From positions 1 to 64,000 of the forward strand of contig CANPWA010000002.1 in NCBI GenBank assembly GCA_947581865.1: 64,000 nt of DNA, given 5' to 3'. Source of the DNA: an uncultured Acetatifactor sp. Its GTDB lineage: Bacteria; Bacillota; Clostridia; Lachnospirales; Lachnospiraceae. This document shows, one piece after another, positions 1-9,098 of this stretch. The position numbers and the translations under genes are program-made. Every line of letters starts with the position of its first letter. The first letter of the stretch is position 1. The notes below the pieces were generated by a model. The model made no database searches, was not told where the DNA came from, and saw nothing but the letters and a program-made list of their open reading frames with translations.

Positions 1-111
1 TTTCAGGGAGTAATCAGACTCAATTTTGTAGATATGTCTTTACTTTGAACTGGCTACGGTGTGAAAAGTAACTAATATTCTTTAAATTCTCTTAAATTTT
101 AAAGATAAGCC

Positions 112-140
112 TTGCATACAACATATTATTCTAGTAAACT
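112..140 (+). promoter_or_regulatory. putative sigma-A promoter of the pur operon
   Basis: TTGCAT (112-117) and TAAACT (135-140) are separated by exactly 17 bp in an AT-rich stretch upstream of purE. The -10 is imperfect. The rest of the leader (about 70 bases to the purE start) shows no recognisable purine riboswitch core. Confidence 0.5.
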
Positions 141-212
141 AGATATAGTGGTATTTGACTTGCCAAAGGGCATGATTGACAGCAGGATAACGAAGATAAT
201 GAGGAGGACAGC

Positions 213-749
213 ATGGGAGATTCAGCGGATAAGCCCCTGGTGGGCATTGTGATGGGAAGTGATTCCGATATGCCGGTCATGGCGAAGGCGGCGGACATTC
301 TGGAGGAGTTCGGCATCCCCTATGAGATGACGATCATCAGCGCCCACAGGGAGCCGGATATCTTTTTTGATTATGCAAAGAAAGCAGAGGAAAAGGGCTT
401 TAAGGTGATCATCGCGGGCGCGGGCATGGCGGCGCATCTGCCCGGTATGTGTGCGGCGATCTTTCCCATGCCGGTCATCGGCATTCCCATGCACACCACC
501 TCTTTGGGCGGCCGGGATTCCCTTTACTCCATCGTGCAGATGCCTTCGGGCATCCCGGTTGCCACGGTGGCGATCAACGGCGGCGCCAATGCGGGGCTTC
601 TGGCGGCAAAGATTCTTGCCGTTTCGGACAGCGCGCTTTTGGGGAAGCTGAAAAGCTACAGTGAGAAGCTTAAGGATCAGGTGGCGGAGAAGGACGCGAA
701 GCTTCAAAAGATCGGATATAAGGCTTATATGGAGAGCCGGGAAAAATAG
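213..749 (+). CDS. purE: N5-carboxyaminoimidazole ribonucleotide mutase PurE (class I)
   Basis: PurE rearranges N5-CAIR to CAIR in de novo purine synthesis, in the cytoplasm. The 178-residue product is slightly longer than usual for the family (about 160-170). It shows the phosphate-binding GSDSDM motif (residues 15-20), SAHREP (43-48) and AHLPG (about 74-78), followed by the glycine- and alanine-rich region that ends the fold. The start at 213 follows a good AATGAGGAGG ribosome binding site. It is the first gene of purE-purM-purN-purD. The class I assignment (mutase rather than direct CO2-using class II) is an inference from overall resemblance and bacterial context; no purK is visible in the window. 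Confidence 0.95.
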   Translation: MGDSADKPLVGIVMGSDSDMPVMAKAADILEEFGIPYEMTIISAHREPDIFFDYAKKAEEKGFKVIIAGAGMAAHLPGMCAAIFPMPVIGIPMHTTSLGGRDSLYSIVQMPSGIPVATVAINGGANAGLLAAKILAVSDSALLGKLKSYSEKLKDQVAEKDAKLQKIGYKAYMESREK

Positions 750-791
750 GATTGCCGGATGGATACAGATACGGGACGAGGGAGAATACAT

Positions 792-1817
792 ATGGATTAC
801 AAGAATGCAGGTGTGGATATTGAGGCGGGATACCGGTCCGTGGAATTGATGAAAGAGTATGTGAAGGGGACCATGCGCCCCGAGGTGCTTGGGGGGATCG
901 GAGGATTTTCCGGGGCCTTTTCCATGAAGGCCATCCGGGACATGGAAAACCCCATCCTTCTGTCCGGGACGGACGGTGTGGGCACCAAGATCAAGCTGGC
1001 GTTTCTCATGGACAGACATGACACCGTGGGGATCGACTGTGTGGCAATGTGCGTAAACGATGTGGCGTGCGCGGGGGGAGAACCGCTGTTTTTCCTGGAT
1101 TATATCGCATGCGGAAAAAATTATCCCGAGAAGATCGCGGCCATCGTAAAAGGCGTCGCCGAGGGCTGTAAGCAGGCGGGAGCCGCGCTGGTGGGCGGCG
1201 AGACGGCGGAACATCCCGGGCTGATGCCGGAGGATGAGTATGACCTTGCGGGATTTGCCGTGGGAGTGGCAGACGAAAAGGATCTGATCGACGGCTCGAC
1301 CATCCGGCCCGGGGATGTACTGATCGGCATTGCCTCCTCGGGAGTTCATTCCAACGGATTTTCCCTGGTGAGAAAGGTGTTTGAGATGTCCAGGGAGAGC
1401 CTGGACACCTATTATGAGGAACTGAAGACCACGCTGGGAGAGGCGCTGATCGTGCCCACCAGAATTTATGTAAACGCGTTAAGATCCGTCAAAAATGCTG
1501 GCGTCAGGGTGAAAGGCTGCAGCCATATCACAGGCGGCGGTTTCTACGAAAATATTCCCAGAATGCTGCCGGAGAATATCCGGGCGGTGGTGAAAAAGGA
1601 CAGCTATGAGATTCCCGCGATCTTCGGGCTCATCCAAAAGCAGGGCGGCATTGCGGAAGAGATGATGTACAATACCTTTAATATGGGGCTGGGCATGGTG
1701 CTTGCGGTGGATCCCGCCGATACGGACACCGTGCTTGAGGCAGTCCGTGCCGCGGGCGATACCGCGTATGTGGTGGGAAGCTGCGAGGCGGGAGAGAAGG
1801 GAGTTACCCTATGTTAA
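792..1817 (+). CDS. purM: Phosphoribosylformylglycinamidine cyclo-ligase (AIR synthetase) PurM
   Basis: PurM closes the imidazole ring, converting FGAM to AIR with ATP. The 341-residue protein carries the hallmark GTDGVGTK motif (59-66) and the later GGETAE and SSGVHSNG segments of the PurM/PurL ATP-binding superfamily. An upstream ATG at 759 is in frame, but 792 is preferred because GGGAGAA precedes it closely and the product then begins at the usual MDYKNAGVD. The end overlaps the purN start by 7 bp in the sequence ATGTTAA, suggesting translational coupling. Confidence 0.95.
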   Translation: MDYKNAGVDIEAGYRSVELMKEYVKGTMRPEVLGGIGGFSGAFSMKAIRDMENPILLSGTDGVGTKIKLAFLMDRHDTVGIDCVAMCVNDVACAGGEPLFFLDYIACGKNYPEKIAAIVKGVAEGCKQAGAALVGGETAEHPGLMPEDEYDLAGFAVGVADEKDLIDGSTIRPGDVLIGIASSGVHSNGFSLVRKVFEMSRESLDTYYEELKTTLGEALIVPTRIYVNALRSVKNAGVRVKGCSHITGGGFYENIPRMLPENIRAVVKKDSYEIPAIFGLIQKQGGIAEEMMYNTFNMGLGMVLAVDPADTDTVLEAVRAAGDTAYVVGSCEAGEKGVTLC

Positions 1818-2434
1818 GAATTGTGGTGCTTGTGTCCGGCGGGGGAACCAATCTGCAGGCGATCATCGACGGCATTGCGGACGGCAGTATCACCAATACC
1901 GAGCTGGCGGGCGTGATCAGCAATAATAAGACGGTAAAGAGTCTGGAGCGGGCAAGGGCGGCCGGGATCTTCGCGGAGTGTGTGTCCCCGAAGGATTATG
2001 AGAGCAGGGAGCTGTTCAACGATGCCCTGTTGGAAAAAGTGGATGAGCTGCAGCCGGATCTGATCGTGCTTGCGGGATTTCTGGTGAAAGTTCCCCCGAG
2101 GATGGTGGAACGGTATTCCGGCCGGATCATCAATATCCATCCCTCCCTGATCCCCTCCTTCTGCGGAGTGGGATATTACGGGCTGAAGGTGCATGAGAAG
2201 GCGCTGGAGAGAGGCGTGAAGGTGACGGGAGCCACGGTGCATTTTGTGACGGAGGGCATGGACGAAGGTCCCATCATCGCCCAGAAGCCGGTGCCTGTCG
2301 AAGAAGGGGATACCCCGGAGACGCTGCAGCGCAGGGTGATGGAACAGGCGGAATGGATTTTACTGCCCCGGGCGATCGACGATATCGCCAATGACCGTGT
2401 CAGGATCGTGGACGGCAGGGTCGTGAGGGGATAG
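1811..2434 (+). CDS. purN: Phosphoribosylglycinamide formyltransferase PurN
   Basis: PurN transfers a formyl group from 10-formyl-THF to GAR. The 207-residue product has the nucleotide-binding SGGGTNLQ segment (9-16), the catalytic N-x-H of INIHPS (Asn108, His110) and the catalytic Asp in GMDEGPII (about 151). The loop after HPSLIPS reads FCGVGYYG, a slightly unusual form of the family's substrate loop, but all catalytic residues are present. It starts inside the last codons of purM and is followed 12 bp later by purD. Confidence 0.95.
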   Translation: MLRIVVLVSGGGTNLQAIIDGIADGSITNTELAGVISNNKTVKSLERARAAGIFAECVSPKDYESRELFNDALLEKVDELQPDLIVLAGFLVKVPPRMVERYSGRIINIHPSLIPSFCGVGYYGLKVHEKALERGVKVTGATVHFVTEGMDEGPIIAQKPVPVEEGDTPETLQRRVMEQAEWILLPRAIDDIANDRVRIVDGRVVRG

Positions 2435-2446
2435 AGGAGGCATATT

Positions 2447-3721
2447 ATGAAAGTACTGATCGTGGGAAGCGGAGGACGCGAGCATGCCATCGCGACCAGC
2501 GTGGCAAAGAGCGCCAGGGTGGAAAAAATCTACTGCGCTCCCGGCAACGCGGGGATCGCACAGATCGCGGAGTGCGTGGACATCGGCGCCATGGAGTTTG
2601 GCAGGCTGGTGGCGTTTGCGAAAGAAAAAGAGATCGATTTTGTCATTGTGGGAATGGATGATCCCCTGGTGGGAGGTCTGGTGGACGAGATGGAGGCGGC
2701 GGGGATCCGCACCTTCGGTCCCCGCAAAAACGCGGCGATCCTGGAGGGCAGCAAAGCGTTTTCCAAGGACCTGATGAAGAAATACCACATTCCCACGGCG
2801 GCATATGAAAATTTTGACGACGCGCAGGAGGCGGAAGCCTATCTGAGGGAGAAGGCTTCCTATCCCATTGTGCTGAAGGCGGACGGTCTTGCCCTGGGAA
2901 AGGGCGTGCTGATCTGCAATACCCTGGAGGAAGCGCTGGAGGGCGTAGACTCTATCATGAAAGACAAGAAATTCGGCGATGCGGGAAACCGTATGGTCAT
3001 TGAGGAATTTATGACAGGACGCGAGGTGAGCGTGCTCTCCTTTGTGGATGGGAAGACCATCCGCATCATGACCTCCGCCCAGGATCACAAGCGCGCCATG
3101 GACGGCGACAGGGGGCTTAACACCGGAGGAATGGGTACCTTTTCTCCCAGCCCTTTCTACACGGAGGAAGTGGATGCGTTCTGCAGAAAGTACATTTATC
3201 AGGCGACGGTGGACGCCATGGCAGCGGAGGGGAGACCTTTCAAGGGTGTGATCTTCTTCGGGCTCATGCTCACGCCAAAGGGTCCCAGGGTATTGGAGTA
3301 CAATGCCAGATTCGGCGATCCGGAGGCGCAGGTGGTCCTGCCCCGCATGAAAAACGACATCATCGAGGTGATGGAGGCCTGTGTGGACGGGACGCTGGAT
3401 AAGATCGAGCTGCAGTTCGAGGACAATGCGGCGGTCTGCGTGGTGCTTGCCAGCGAAGGGTATCCGGTCTCCTACGAGAAGGGCTTTGTCATTCAGGGGC
3501 TGGAGAAATTTGAGGGAAGCGAAGATTATTACTGTTTCCATGCGGGTACAAAGCTGACGGACAAGGGGATCGTCACCAACGGCGGGCGCGTGCTGGGAGT
3601 CACCGCCAAGGGCAGGAATCTGAAAGAGGCGCGGGCGAACGCCTACGCGGCCACGGAATGGATCCGTTTTGACAACAAGTATATGCGTCATGACATCGGA
3701 AAGGCGATCGATGAGGCATAA
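2447..3721 (+). CDS. purD: Phosphoribosylamine--glycine ligase PurD
   Basis: PurD joins phosphoribosylamine and glycine to make GAR using ATP. The 424-residue length is normal. The N-terminal SGGREHAIA motif (about 8-16), the ATP-grasp core with VLKADGLALGKGV, and the late RVLEYNARFGDPEAQ segment carrying metal ligands are all present. The ribosome binding site GAGGAGG precedes the ATG. It closes the four-gene pur run. purF, purC and purH are absent here, and purL lies about 20 kb downstream. Confidence 0.96.
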   Translation: MKVLIVGSGGREHAIATSVAKSARVEKIYCAPGNAGIAQIAECVDIGAMEFGRLVAFAKEKEIDFVIVGMDDPLVGGLVDEMEAAGIRTFGPRKNAAILEGSKAFSKDLMKKYHIPTAAYENFDDAQEAEAYLREKASYPIVLKADGLALGKGVLICNTLEEALEGVDSIMKDKKFGDAGNRMVIEEFMTGREVSVLSFVDGKTIRIMTSAQDHKRAMDGDRGLNTGGMGTFSPSPFYTEEVDAFCRKYIYQATVDAMAAEGRPFKGVIFFGLMLTPKGPRVLEYNARFGDPEAQVVLPRMKNDIIEVMEACVDGTLDKIELQFEDNAAVCVVLASEGYPVSYEKGFVIQGLEKFEGSEDYYCFHAGTKLTDKGIVTNGGRVLGVTAKGRNLKEARANAYAATEWIRFDNKYMRHDIGKAIDEA

Positions 3722-3777
3722 AGTCGGGCGCAGGCTCAGGATGCAGGGTTGGAACATGGGACCGGGAAGGAATGCCG

Positions 3778-4227
3778 ATGAGAAATTTAGAGCAGCCGGA
3801 TATTTATCATATACCGCGCATCTGTACCGCATGCGGCGGGGTCATGGTATTTAAGGGAGTAGGGGAGTATCATTGTGAAGATTGCGGCAGTGTGGCGTAT
3901 GACGATTACGGCAAAGTCAGACTGTATCTGGAGGGGCATCCGGGGGCGAACGCCGTCGAGGTGGAAAAGGAGACGGGCGTGAGCCAGAAAACCATCCGGC
4001 AGATGCTCAAGGAGGCAAGACTTCAGGTGTCGGAAGGATCCCAGACATTTCTCCACTGTGAGATGTGCGGCGCCAACATACGATATGGCAGAATGTGTCC
4101 CGCCTGTGAGGAGAAGTATCACCGCAGGATGGAAGAGGAACAGCGGCACAAGAATATGCACGGATTTGCCATGAACCAGAAGGGTGAGGAAGGGCAGAGA
4201 CGTTTTATGCGCGGAGACAAAGGATAA
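3778..4227 (+). CDS. Zinc-ribbon / helix-turn-helix protein, YvyF-like
   Basis: The function is unknown. The 149-residue protein has an N-terminal zinc ribbon (CTACGG then CEDCG), a middle helix-turn-helix-like stretch (EVEKETGVSQKTIRQMLKEA), and a second four-Cys knuckle (CEMCG ... CPACEEKYH) followed by a charged helix. The order ribbon plus HTH recalls the flagellar-operon protein YvyF, but no flagellar genes lie nearby. ATG 3778 is chosen over ATG 3772 because GGAAGG ends 7 bases before it. The gene lies 14 bp before the SH3-domain gene, with which it is probably co-transcribed. Confidence 0.75.
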   Translation: MRNLEQPDIYHIPRICTACGGVMVFKGVGEYHCEDCGSVAYDDYGKVRLYLEGHPGANAVEVEKETGVSQKTIRQMLKEARLQVSEGSQTFLHCEMCGANIRYGRMCPACEEKYHRRMEEEQRHKNMHGFAMNQKGEEGQRRFMRGDKG

Positions 4228-4241
4228 GAGAGGGAAGACTT

Positions 4242-5888
4242 ATGAAAAAGAGCAGCAGAGTACAGATTTGGGTGAAGACGACGGTGGGAATCGTGATGAT
4301 GCTGGCGATGATGAGCGTATTCACCGTCACAAGTCTTGCAGACAGCGCAGGGCAGATCACGGCGACCAGCGCGAAGATCCGCAAGGAGCCCAGCACCACC
4401 AGTGAGACCATAGGGAGCGCCGAGAAGGGCGCTGCGGTGAGCGTTAAGGGTCAGACCCAGGGAAGCGATGGCTATACCTGGTATCAGGTAGTGGCAGATG
4501 CCAATTCTACAGGGTATATCCGCGGTGATCTGATGAAGATTACCGACGGGAGCACACCGGCGCAGCTTAACAGTTCTTCTTCCGCCACTACAACGACCAC
4601 CAGCTCTACTCCCACCACTTCCACACCGGATGAATCGGTGGTTGACGTCACGGAGGTGGAGCCTGTCAGCGGCAGTGTGTCGGGCGGCTCCCCTGTGAGG
4701 GTGCGCCAGAATGCGTCCACGACCAGCCGGATCCTCAGCACGGCACAGAGCGGGATGCAGCTGACGGTCATCGGCACGGCGACGGGAACGGACAATAAAG
4801 CATGGTATCAGATCCGGGTTACATCCGGAAGTACGGAGACCGTAGGATTTATCCGCGCGGAATATGTGTCGGTGGACGGTGAGCTGGTGCCTGTGGAAGC
4901 GGAGCCGACGCAGCCGGCTCAGGAGCAGACCCCGGAAGTTCCCGAGGAGCCGGAGGAGACCAAGGACTGGGATACGGTTTATGAGGGCGGCGTATGGCAC
5001 CTGGTAGACAATGTCAATGACCAAAGTTACGATATTCAGAAGATTTTTTCATCGGTTGAGGCGAATTCCAAAACATTGAACGATACGCTCAAGTCCAACA
5101 AGACCCAGCAGGTGATCGTGGTGATCCTCTGCATCATCATGGTGGTGATGGCTGCCGTGATCAGTTTCCTGATCTTCAAGATCAAAGATCTCTCGGATGC
5201 GGAATATTTCAATGAGGTAGAGCGCGAGACCACCCGCCGGAGAGCGGCGGACAGACCTGTGGAGAACCCCCGGAACCGTCAGAGGGTGATGCAGTCCGTG
5301 GGAGCGGAGGGCAGACCGAGACCTGCAGGGACAAGACCTGCAGGGGCAGGCGGCAGCGGGCAGCGCCCTGCGGGAGCGGGCAGTAACGGGCAGCGACCCG
5401 CAGGAGCGGGCAGTAACGGGCAGCGCCCTGCAGGAACGGGCGGCAGCGGGCAGCGCCCTGCAGGAACGGGCAGTAACGGACAGCGCCCTGTGGGAACGGG
5501 CAGTAACGGACAGCGCCCTGCAGGGGCAGGCGGCAGCGGACAGCGTCCTGCGGGAGCGGGAGCCGGCAGACCGAGACCTGCGGGGACAAGACCTGCGGGA
5601 GCGGGCGGCAGCGGGCAGCGCCCTGTGGCGACGGGCGGCAGCAGACCCAGACCCGCGGCGGCAGGCGGGGAGAATGCTCCGAGACCTGTAAAACGTGAAG
5701 CGGAATATAGGGAGGCGCAGGATGAGTTTGATTCTGTGTTTGAACAGGATCTGATGTCGGAGGAGCCTGTTTCTGAGAAAAAAACATCCGCGGGAAAACG
5801 CGAAAAGGAAGGGTGGAAGCCCAAGAATTTTGCCGATGATGAGTTTGAATTCCAGTTTTTGGATTGGGACGGAGAGGAACAGGAATAA
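4242..5888 (+). CDS. Membrane-anchored SH3-domain protein with basic repeat tail
   Basis: The 548-residue protein starts with a signal-like hydrophobic segment (about 10-33). Two bacterial SH3 modules follow (about 37-100 and 145-210), the kind that often bind cell-wall peptides. After a Thr/Pro linker comes a transmembrane helix (about 287-310, VIVVILCIIMVVMAAV). The C-terminal part is Arg/Pro/Gly-rich with ten-residue repeats of the type GAGGSGQRPA, then an acidic end. The inferred topology is SH3 domains outside and the repeat tail in the cytoplasm. A role in wall sensing or envelope organisation is speculative. It sits between a zinc-ribbon gene and the GntR-clpC unit. Confidence 0.75.
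   Translation: MKKSSRVQIWVKTTVGIVMMLAMMSVFTVTSLADSAGQITATSAKIRKEPSTTSETIGSAEKGAAVSVKGQTQGSDGYTWYQVVADANSTGYIRGDLMKITDGSTPAQLNSSSSATTTTTSSTPTTSTPDESVVDVTEVEPVSGSVSGGSPVRVRQNASTTSRILSTAQSGMQLTVIGTATGTDNKAWYQIRVTSGSTETVGFIRAEYVSVDGELVPVEAEPTQPAQEQTPEVPEEPEETKDWDTVYEGGVWHLVDNVNDQSYDIQKIFSSVEANSKTLNDTLKSNKTQQVIVVILCIIMVVMAAVISFLIFKIKDLSDAEYFNEVERETTRRRAADRPVENPRNRQRVMQSVGAEGRPRPAGTRPAGAGGSGQRPAGAGSNGQRPAGAGSNGQRPAGTGGSGQRPAGTGSNGQRPVGTGSNGQRPAGAGGSGQRPAGAGAGRPRPAGTRPAGAGGSGQRPVATGGSRPRPAAAGGENAPRPVKREAEYREAQDEFDSVFEQDLMSEEPVSEKKTSAGKREKEGWKPKNFADDEFEFQFLDWDGEEQE
5343..5657 (+). repeat. 30-bp tandem coding repeats (GxGxxGQRPA units)
   Basis: About ten in-frame 30-bp units encode GAGGSGQRPA, GAGSNGQRPA, GTGGSGQRPA and variants. 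Units run at 5343, 5373, 5403, 5433, 5463, 5493, 5523 and 5553, then, after a 15-bp partial unit, at 5598 and 5628. A flanking RPRPAGTRPA block appears both before and inside the array, pointing to expansion by duplication. Copy number is likely variable between strains. Confidence 0.9.
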
Positions 5889-6031
5889 ACAGGAATAAAC
5901 AAGAATCAATAGAGAGAAAAGGGACTGTGCGCGGATGATTGAAAAATCAAAAGGGGCGGCGGTTCCTTTTCCTGTTTTCGGCTTTCACAGTTTGCTTTCA
6001 CATTTTCTATGCAAACTTTGCACACACTATG

Positions 6032-6070
6032 TTGACAGCCCGCGCCGACTGTTATATTATGTATATAACA
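6032..6070 (+). promoter_or_regulatory. gntR-clpC promoter with overlapping palindromic operator
   Basis: A near-consensus promoter is present: TTGACA (6032-6037), 17 bp, TATTAT (6055-6060). The palindrome TGTTATAT-N5-ATATAACA (6050-6070) covers the -10 and the start region. This is the layout expected for an autoregulated GntR-family repressor, whose gene begins 44 bp downstream. Binding by that protein is inferred. Confidence 0.75.
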
Positions 6071-6113
6071 GAAGTGTTCTGCGGGTTTGTGCGGTGTGAA
6101 AGCGAGGTGTGGT

Positions 6114-6482
6114 ATGATCATTGAGATAGATTTTAACAGCGACGAGGCATTGTATCTGCAGGTGCGCAACCAGATCATTCTTGGAATTGCCACTGCCCAG
6201 TACCGGGAGGGGGATTCGCTTCCCAGTGTCCGGCAGCTGGCAGAGGACATCGGGATCAACATGCACACGGTGAACAAGGCTTACACGGTGCTCAGGCAGG
6301 AGGGATATGTAAAGGTGGACCGCCGCAAGGGCGCAGTGATCGCATTGGATGTGGATTCCATGCAGGCGCGGGAGGAATTAAAGCGGGAATTAAAAGTGAT
6401 ACTTGCCAGGAGTTTTTGTAAAAATATTTCCGTGGGAGAGATCCACGGACTGATTGACGAGATCTACGGTGAGTATACTTAA
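6114..6482 (+). CDS. GntR-family transcriptional regulator, YtrA subfamily
   Basis: The 122-residue product is a winged helix-turn-helix repressor with only a short helical C-terminal part, typical of the YtrA subgroup. The signature lies near residues 10-65: ALYLQVRNQI, then SLPSVRQLAEDIGINMHTV and YVKVDRRKGA. ATG 6114 is chosen over an upstream in-frame ATG at 6087 because GCGAGGTGTGG precedes it and the protein then begins at the usual position. It lies 45 bp before clpC, downstream of a promoter with an overlapping palindrome, so it probably represses itself and clpC. YtrA members more often control ABC transporters, so pairing with clpC is notable. Confidence 0.9.
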   Translation: MIIEIDFNSDEALYLQVRNQIILGIATAQYREGDSLPSVRQLAEDIGINMHTVNKAYTVLRQEGYVKVDRRKGAVIALDVDSMQAREELKRELKVILARSFCKNISVGEIHGLIDEIYGEYT

Positions 6483-6527
6483 TAATGTATATCGGCTGGA
6501 AACTATAGAAAATCGGAGGACTGAAGC

Positions 6528-8972
6528 ATGCAGTCAGAGTTTACGGATAAGGCGAAGGAGGCACTGGCACAGGCGGGAAAATGTGCGAGGAGTCTGAAAC
6601 AGGGTTATATCGGGACGGAACACATCCTGGTAGGGCTTTTGGCGGAGCAAAGCGGCGTTGCTGCAAAGGTATTGACAGAAAATGGCGTGGATATGGAACA
6701 GGTCAGGGAGCTGATCCGGGACCTGATCGCTTTTGAGAAAGGGACTACCATAAAAGAACGGGAAGGCTATTCCCCCAGAGCCCGGAAGATTTTGGAGGAG
6801 GCGCACAGACAGGCGGAGCGCTTCGGTCAGAGACAGACCGGGACGGAGCATATTCTCCTTGCGATCATCAAAGAGGGAGAAAATGTGGCAGTGCGCCTGT
6901 TGAACACCCTGAATGTCAATGTACAGAAAATTTATGTGGATACTCTGATCGCCATCGGGCAGGACGGCAATCTCTACAAGGAAGATCTGGGCAAAAAAGG
7001 ATCAAGCAAGGGAAAATCTTCCACGTTGAACCAGTACAGCAGGGATCTGACGGCGCTGGCGCGGGAAGGAAAACTGGATCCCGTCATCGGCAGGGAGGAT
7101 GAGATCCGCAGGGTCATACAGATCCTGAGCCGGCGCACAAAGAATAATCCCTGTCTGATCGGCGAGCCCGGTGTGGGCAAGACTGCCGTGGTGGAAGGGC
7201 TCGCGCTTCGCATCGTGTCAGGGGAAGTACCCTTTACGGTACAGAATAAGCGCGTGCTGACCCTGGATCTGTCCGGTATGGTGGCAGGCAGTAAATACCG
7301 CGGTGAGTTTGAGGAGCGTATCAAAAAGGTGATCCGTGAGGTGATCGAGGACGGCAATGTGATCCTGTTTCTTGACGAATTGCATACCATTATCGGCGCG
7401 GGCGGCGCGGAAGGAGCCATCGATGCCTCCAATATTCTCAAACCCTCCCTGGCGCGGGGCGAGATTCAGATGATCGGGGCAACCACCATTGCCGAATACC
7501 GCAAATATGTGGAGAAGGATGCTGCGCTGGAGAGACGTTTCCAGCCCGTGACGGTGGAGGAACCCACGGAGGAAGAGGCGATCCGTATCCTGGAGGGGAT
7601 CAAGGAGAGATACGAGACCCATCACAAAGTACGTATCACGCCGGAGGCGACGGAGGCGGCGGTACGGCTTTCGAGCCGGTATATCAACGACAGGAATCTT
7701 CCCGATAAGGCGATCGACTTAATTGACGAGGCGGCGGCGAGCGCCAGACTGAAGGCGATGGATATGCCGGATAAGCTGAAGGGGATGGCGGAGGAGATCA
7801 AGAAGATCGATAAGCAGATCGAGCGTTCTATACGGATGGAGGCATACAGCCAGGCGGCGCAGCTTCGCCAGAAGCAGAACGAGATCATGAAAAAATATGA
7901 GCGTCAGATGTCCAGACGCCATGCGAAGGAAGAAAATCTAAGCTACAGCATCGGTGAAAACGAGATCGCAGAGGTAGTGGCAATGTGGACCAAGATTCCC
8001 GTGCAGAAGCTGGCAGAGAAAGAGAGCGAGAGACTTCTGAAACTGGAGAGTATTCTGCACAGGCGGGTCATCGGTCAGACGGAGGCTGTGGAGGCTGTGT
8101 CCAGAGCGATGCGCAGAGGCAGGGTCGGGCTGAAGGATCCCGGGCGCCCCATCGGCTCCTTTTTGTTCCTGGGACCTACGGGTGTGGGCAAGACGGAACT
8201 GTCCAAGGCGCTTGCGGAAGCGATGTTCGGATCTGAGGAGGCCATGATCCGTGTGGATATGTCCGAGTATATGGAAGGGCATTCCGTGTCCAAGATGATC
8301 GGTTCTCCGCCCGGTTATGTGGGCTTTGAGGAGGGCGGTCAGCTCTCCGAGAAGGTGAGAAGGAATCCATACTCGGTGGTGCTGTTTGATGAGATTGAGA
8401 AGGCACACCCGGATGTGTTCAATATTTTGCTGCAGGTGCTGGATGACGGTCACATCACGGATTCCAAGGGGCGCAAGGTGAGCTTTAAGAATACGATCCT
8501 GATCATGACATCCAATGCCGGGGCGCAGCGCATCGTGGATCCTAAAAACCTGGGATTTGCCACGGACAAGAGTGAGCAGAAAGATTATGAGAAGATGAAA
8601 TCCGCTGTCATGGAGGAAGTCAAAAAAAGTTTTAAGCCGGAGTTTATCAACCGCATCGACGATATCATCGTGTTCCACCAGTTGAACGAGGACAATATGA
8701 AAGCCATTGTCAATCTGCTTGCCTCGAACCTCTACAAAAGGTGTGAGGCACAGATGGATATTCATCTGAGCATGACGGCTGCATTGAAGGAGCATCTGGT
8801 GAAAAAGTATGCGGACAGCAAGATGGGGGCGCGTCCTCTGAAGCGGGCAATACAATCCGTGGTGGAAGATGCCCTGGCGGAGGAGATCCTTATGAAAAAG
8901 GTACAGCCGGGCGATACGGTGAGTGCGGGCTTTAAGAATGATAAGGTCACTTTTACCGTAAAAAATAAGTGA
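6528..8972 (+). CDS. clpC: ATP-dependent Clp protease ATP-binding subunit ClpC
   Basis: This is a class 1 Hsp100 unfoldase that feeds substrates to ClpP. The 814-residue protein has two N-terminal Clp-N repeats (about 1-140), a first AAA+ domain with Walker A GEPGVGKT (about 212), a UVR-type middle region (about 420-455), and a second AAA+ domain with GPTGVGKT (about 550). A [LIV]GF loop (NLGF, about 677) for ClpP docking follows, then the C-terminal D2-small domain. In Bacillus clpC follows ctsR-mcsA-mcsB; none of these is present here, and a GntR/YtrA gene takes the upstream place. The ATG has a GGAGG site 8-9 bases upstream. Confidence 0.97.
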   Translation: MQSEFTDKAKEALAQAGKCARSLKQGYIGTEHILVGLLAEQSGVAAKVLTENGVDMEQVRELIRDLIAFEKGTTIKEREGYSPRARKILEEAHRQAERFGQRQTGTEHILLAIIKEGENVAVRLLNTLNVNVQKIYVDTLIAIGQDGNLYKEDLGKKGSSKGKSSTLNQYSRDLTALAREGKLDPVIGREDEIRRVIQILSRRTKNNPCLIGEPGVGKTAVVEGLALRIVSGEVPFTVQNKRVLTLDLSGMVAGSKYRGEFEERIKKVIREVIEDGNVILFLDELHTIIGAGGAEGAIDASNILKPSLARGEIQMIGATTIAEYRKYVEKDAALERRFQPVTVEEPTEEEAIRILEGIKERYETHHKVRITPEATEAAVRLSSRYINDRNLPDKAIDLIDEAAASARLKAMDMPDKLKGMAEEIKKIDKQIERSIRMEAYSQAAQLRQKQNEIMKKYERQMSRRHAKEENLSYSIGENEIAEVVAMWTKIPVQKLAEKESERLLKLESILHRRVIGQTEAVEAVSRAMRRGRVGLKDPGRPIGSFLFLGPTGVGKTELSKALAEAMFGSEEAMIRVDMSEYMEGHSVSKMIGSPPGYVGFEEGGQLSEKVRRNPYSVVLFDEIEKAHPDVFNILLQVLDDGHITDSKGRKVSFKNTILIMTSNAGAQRIVDPKNLGFATDKSEQKDYEKMKSAVMEEVKKSFKPEFINRIDDIIVFHQLNEDNMKAIVNLLASNLYKRCEAQMDIHLSMTAALKEHLVKKYADSKMGARPLKRAIQSVVEDALAEEILMKKVQPGDTVSAGFKNDKVTFTVKNK

Positions 8973-9098
8973 GAATTTTGTGGCGGAGGAAAGAATTTTA
9001 TAGTATACTGAAAGGGAGCCATGAGGTCGGCAGAGCAGCCCTTTGGGCAGCTTGTTTTGAATAGGACAACTTTATACGGATGCAGGAGGACAAAAGAA

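Noticed and set aside
1..212. Purine riboswitch before purE
   Set aside because: No conserved three-way junction or loop sequences of the guanine/preQ1 classes were visible; only a promoter and ribosome binding site can be supported.
222..1349. Long minus-strand open frame opposite purE-purM
   Set aside because: It lies opposite two well-supported genes, has no ribosome binding site or family motifs, and is a by-product of high GC codon use. The same holds for minus-strand frames at 2360-3832, 14814-16004, 19050-20618 and 30613-32865.
5343..5657. 30-bp repeats considered as a CRISPR array
   Set aside because: The units are directly adjacent without spacers, are in frame, and encode a protein tail.
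9004..9009. TATACT as a promoter -10 before the 137-residue gene
   Set aside because: No suitable -35 was found at 16-18 bp; the nearest TTGTGG gives a 20-bp spacer.
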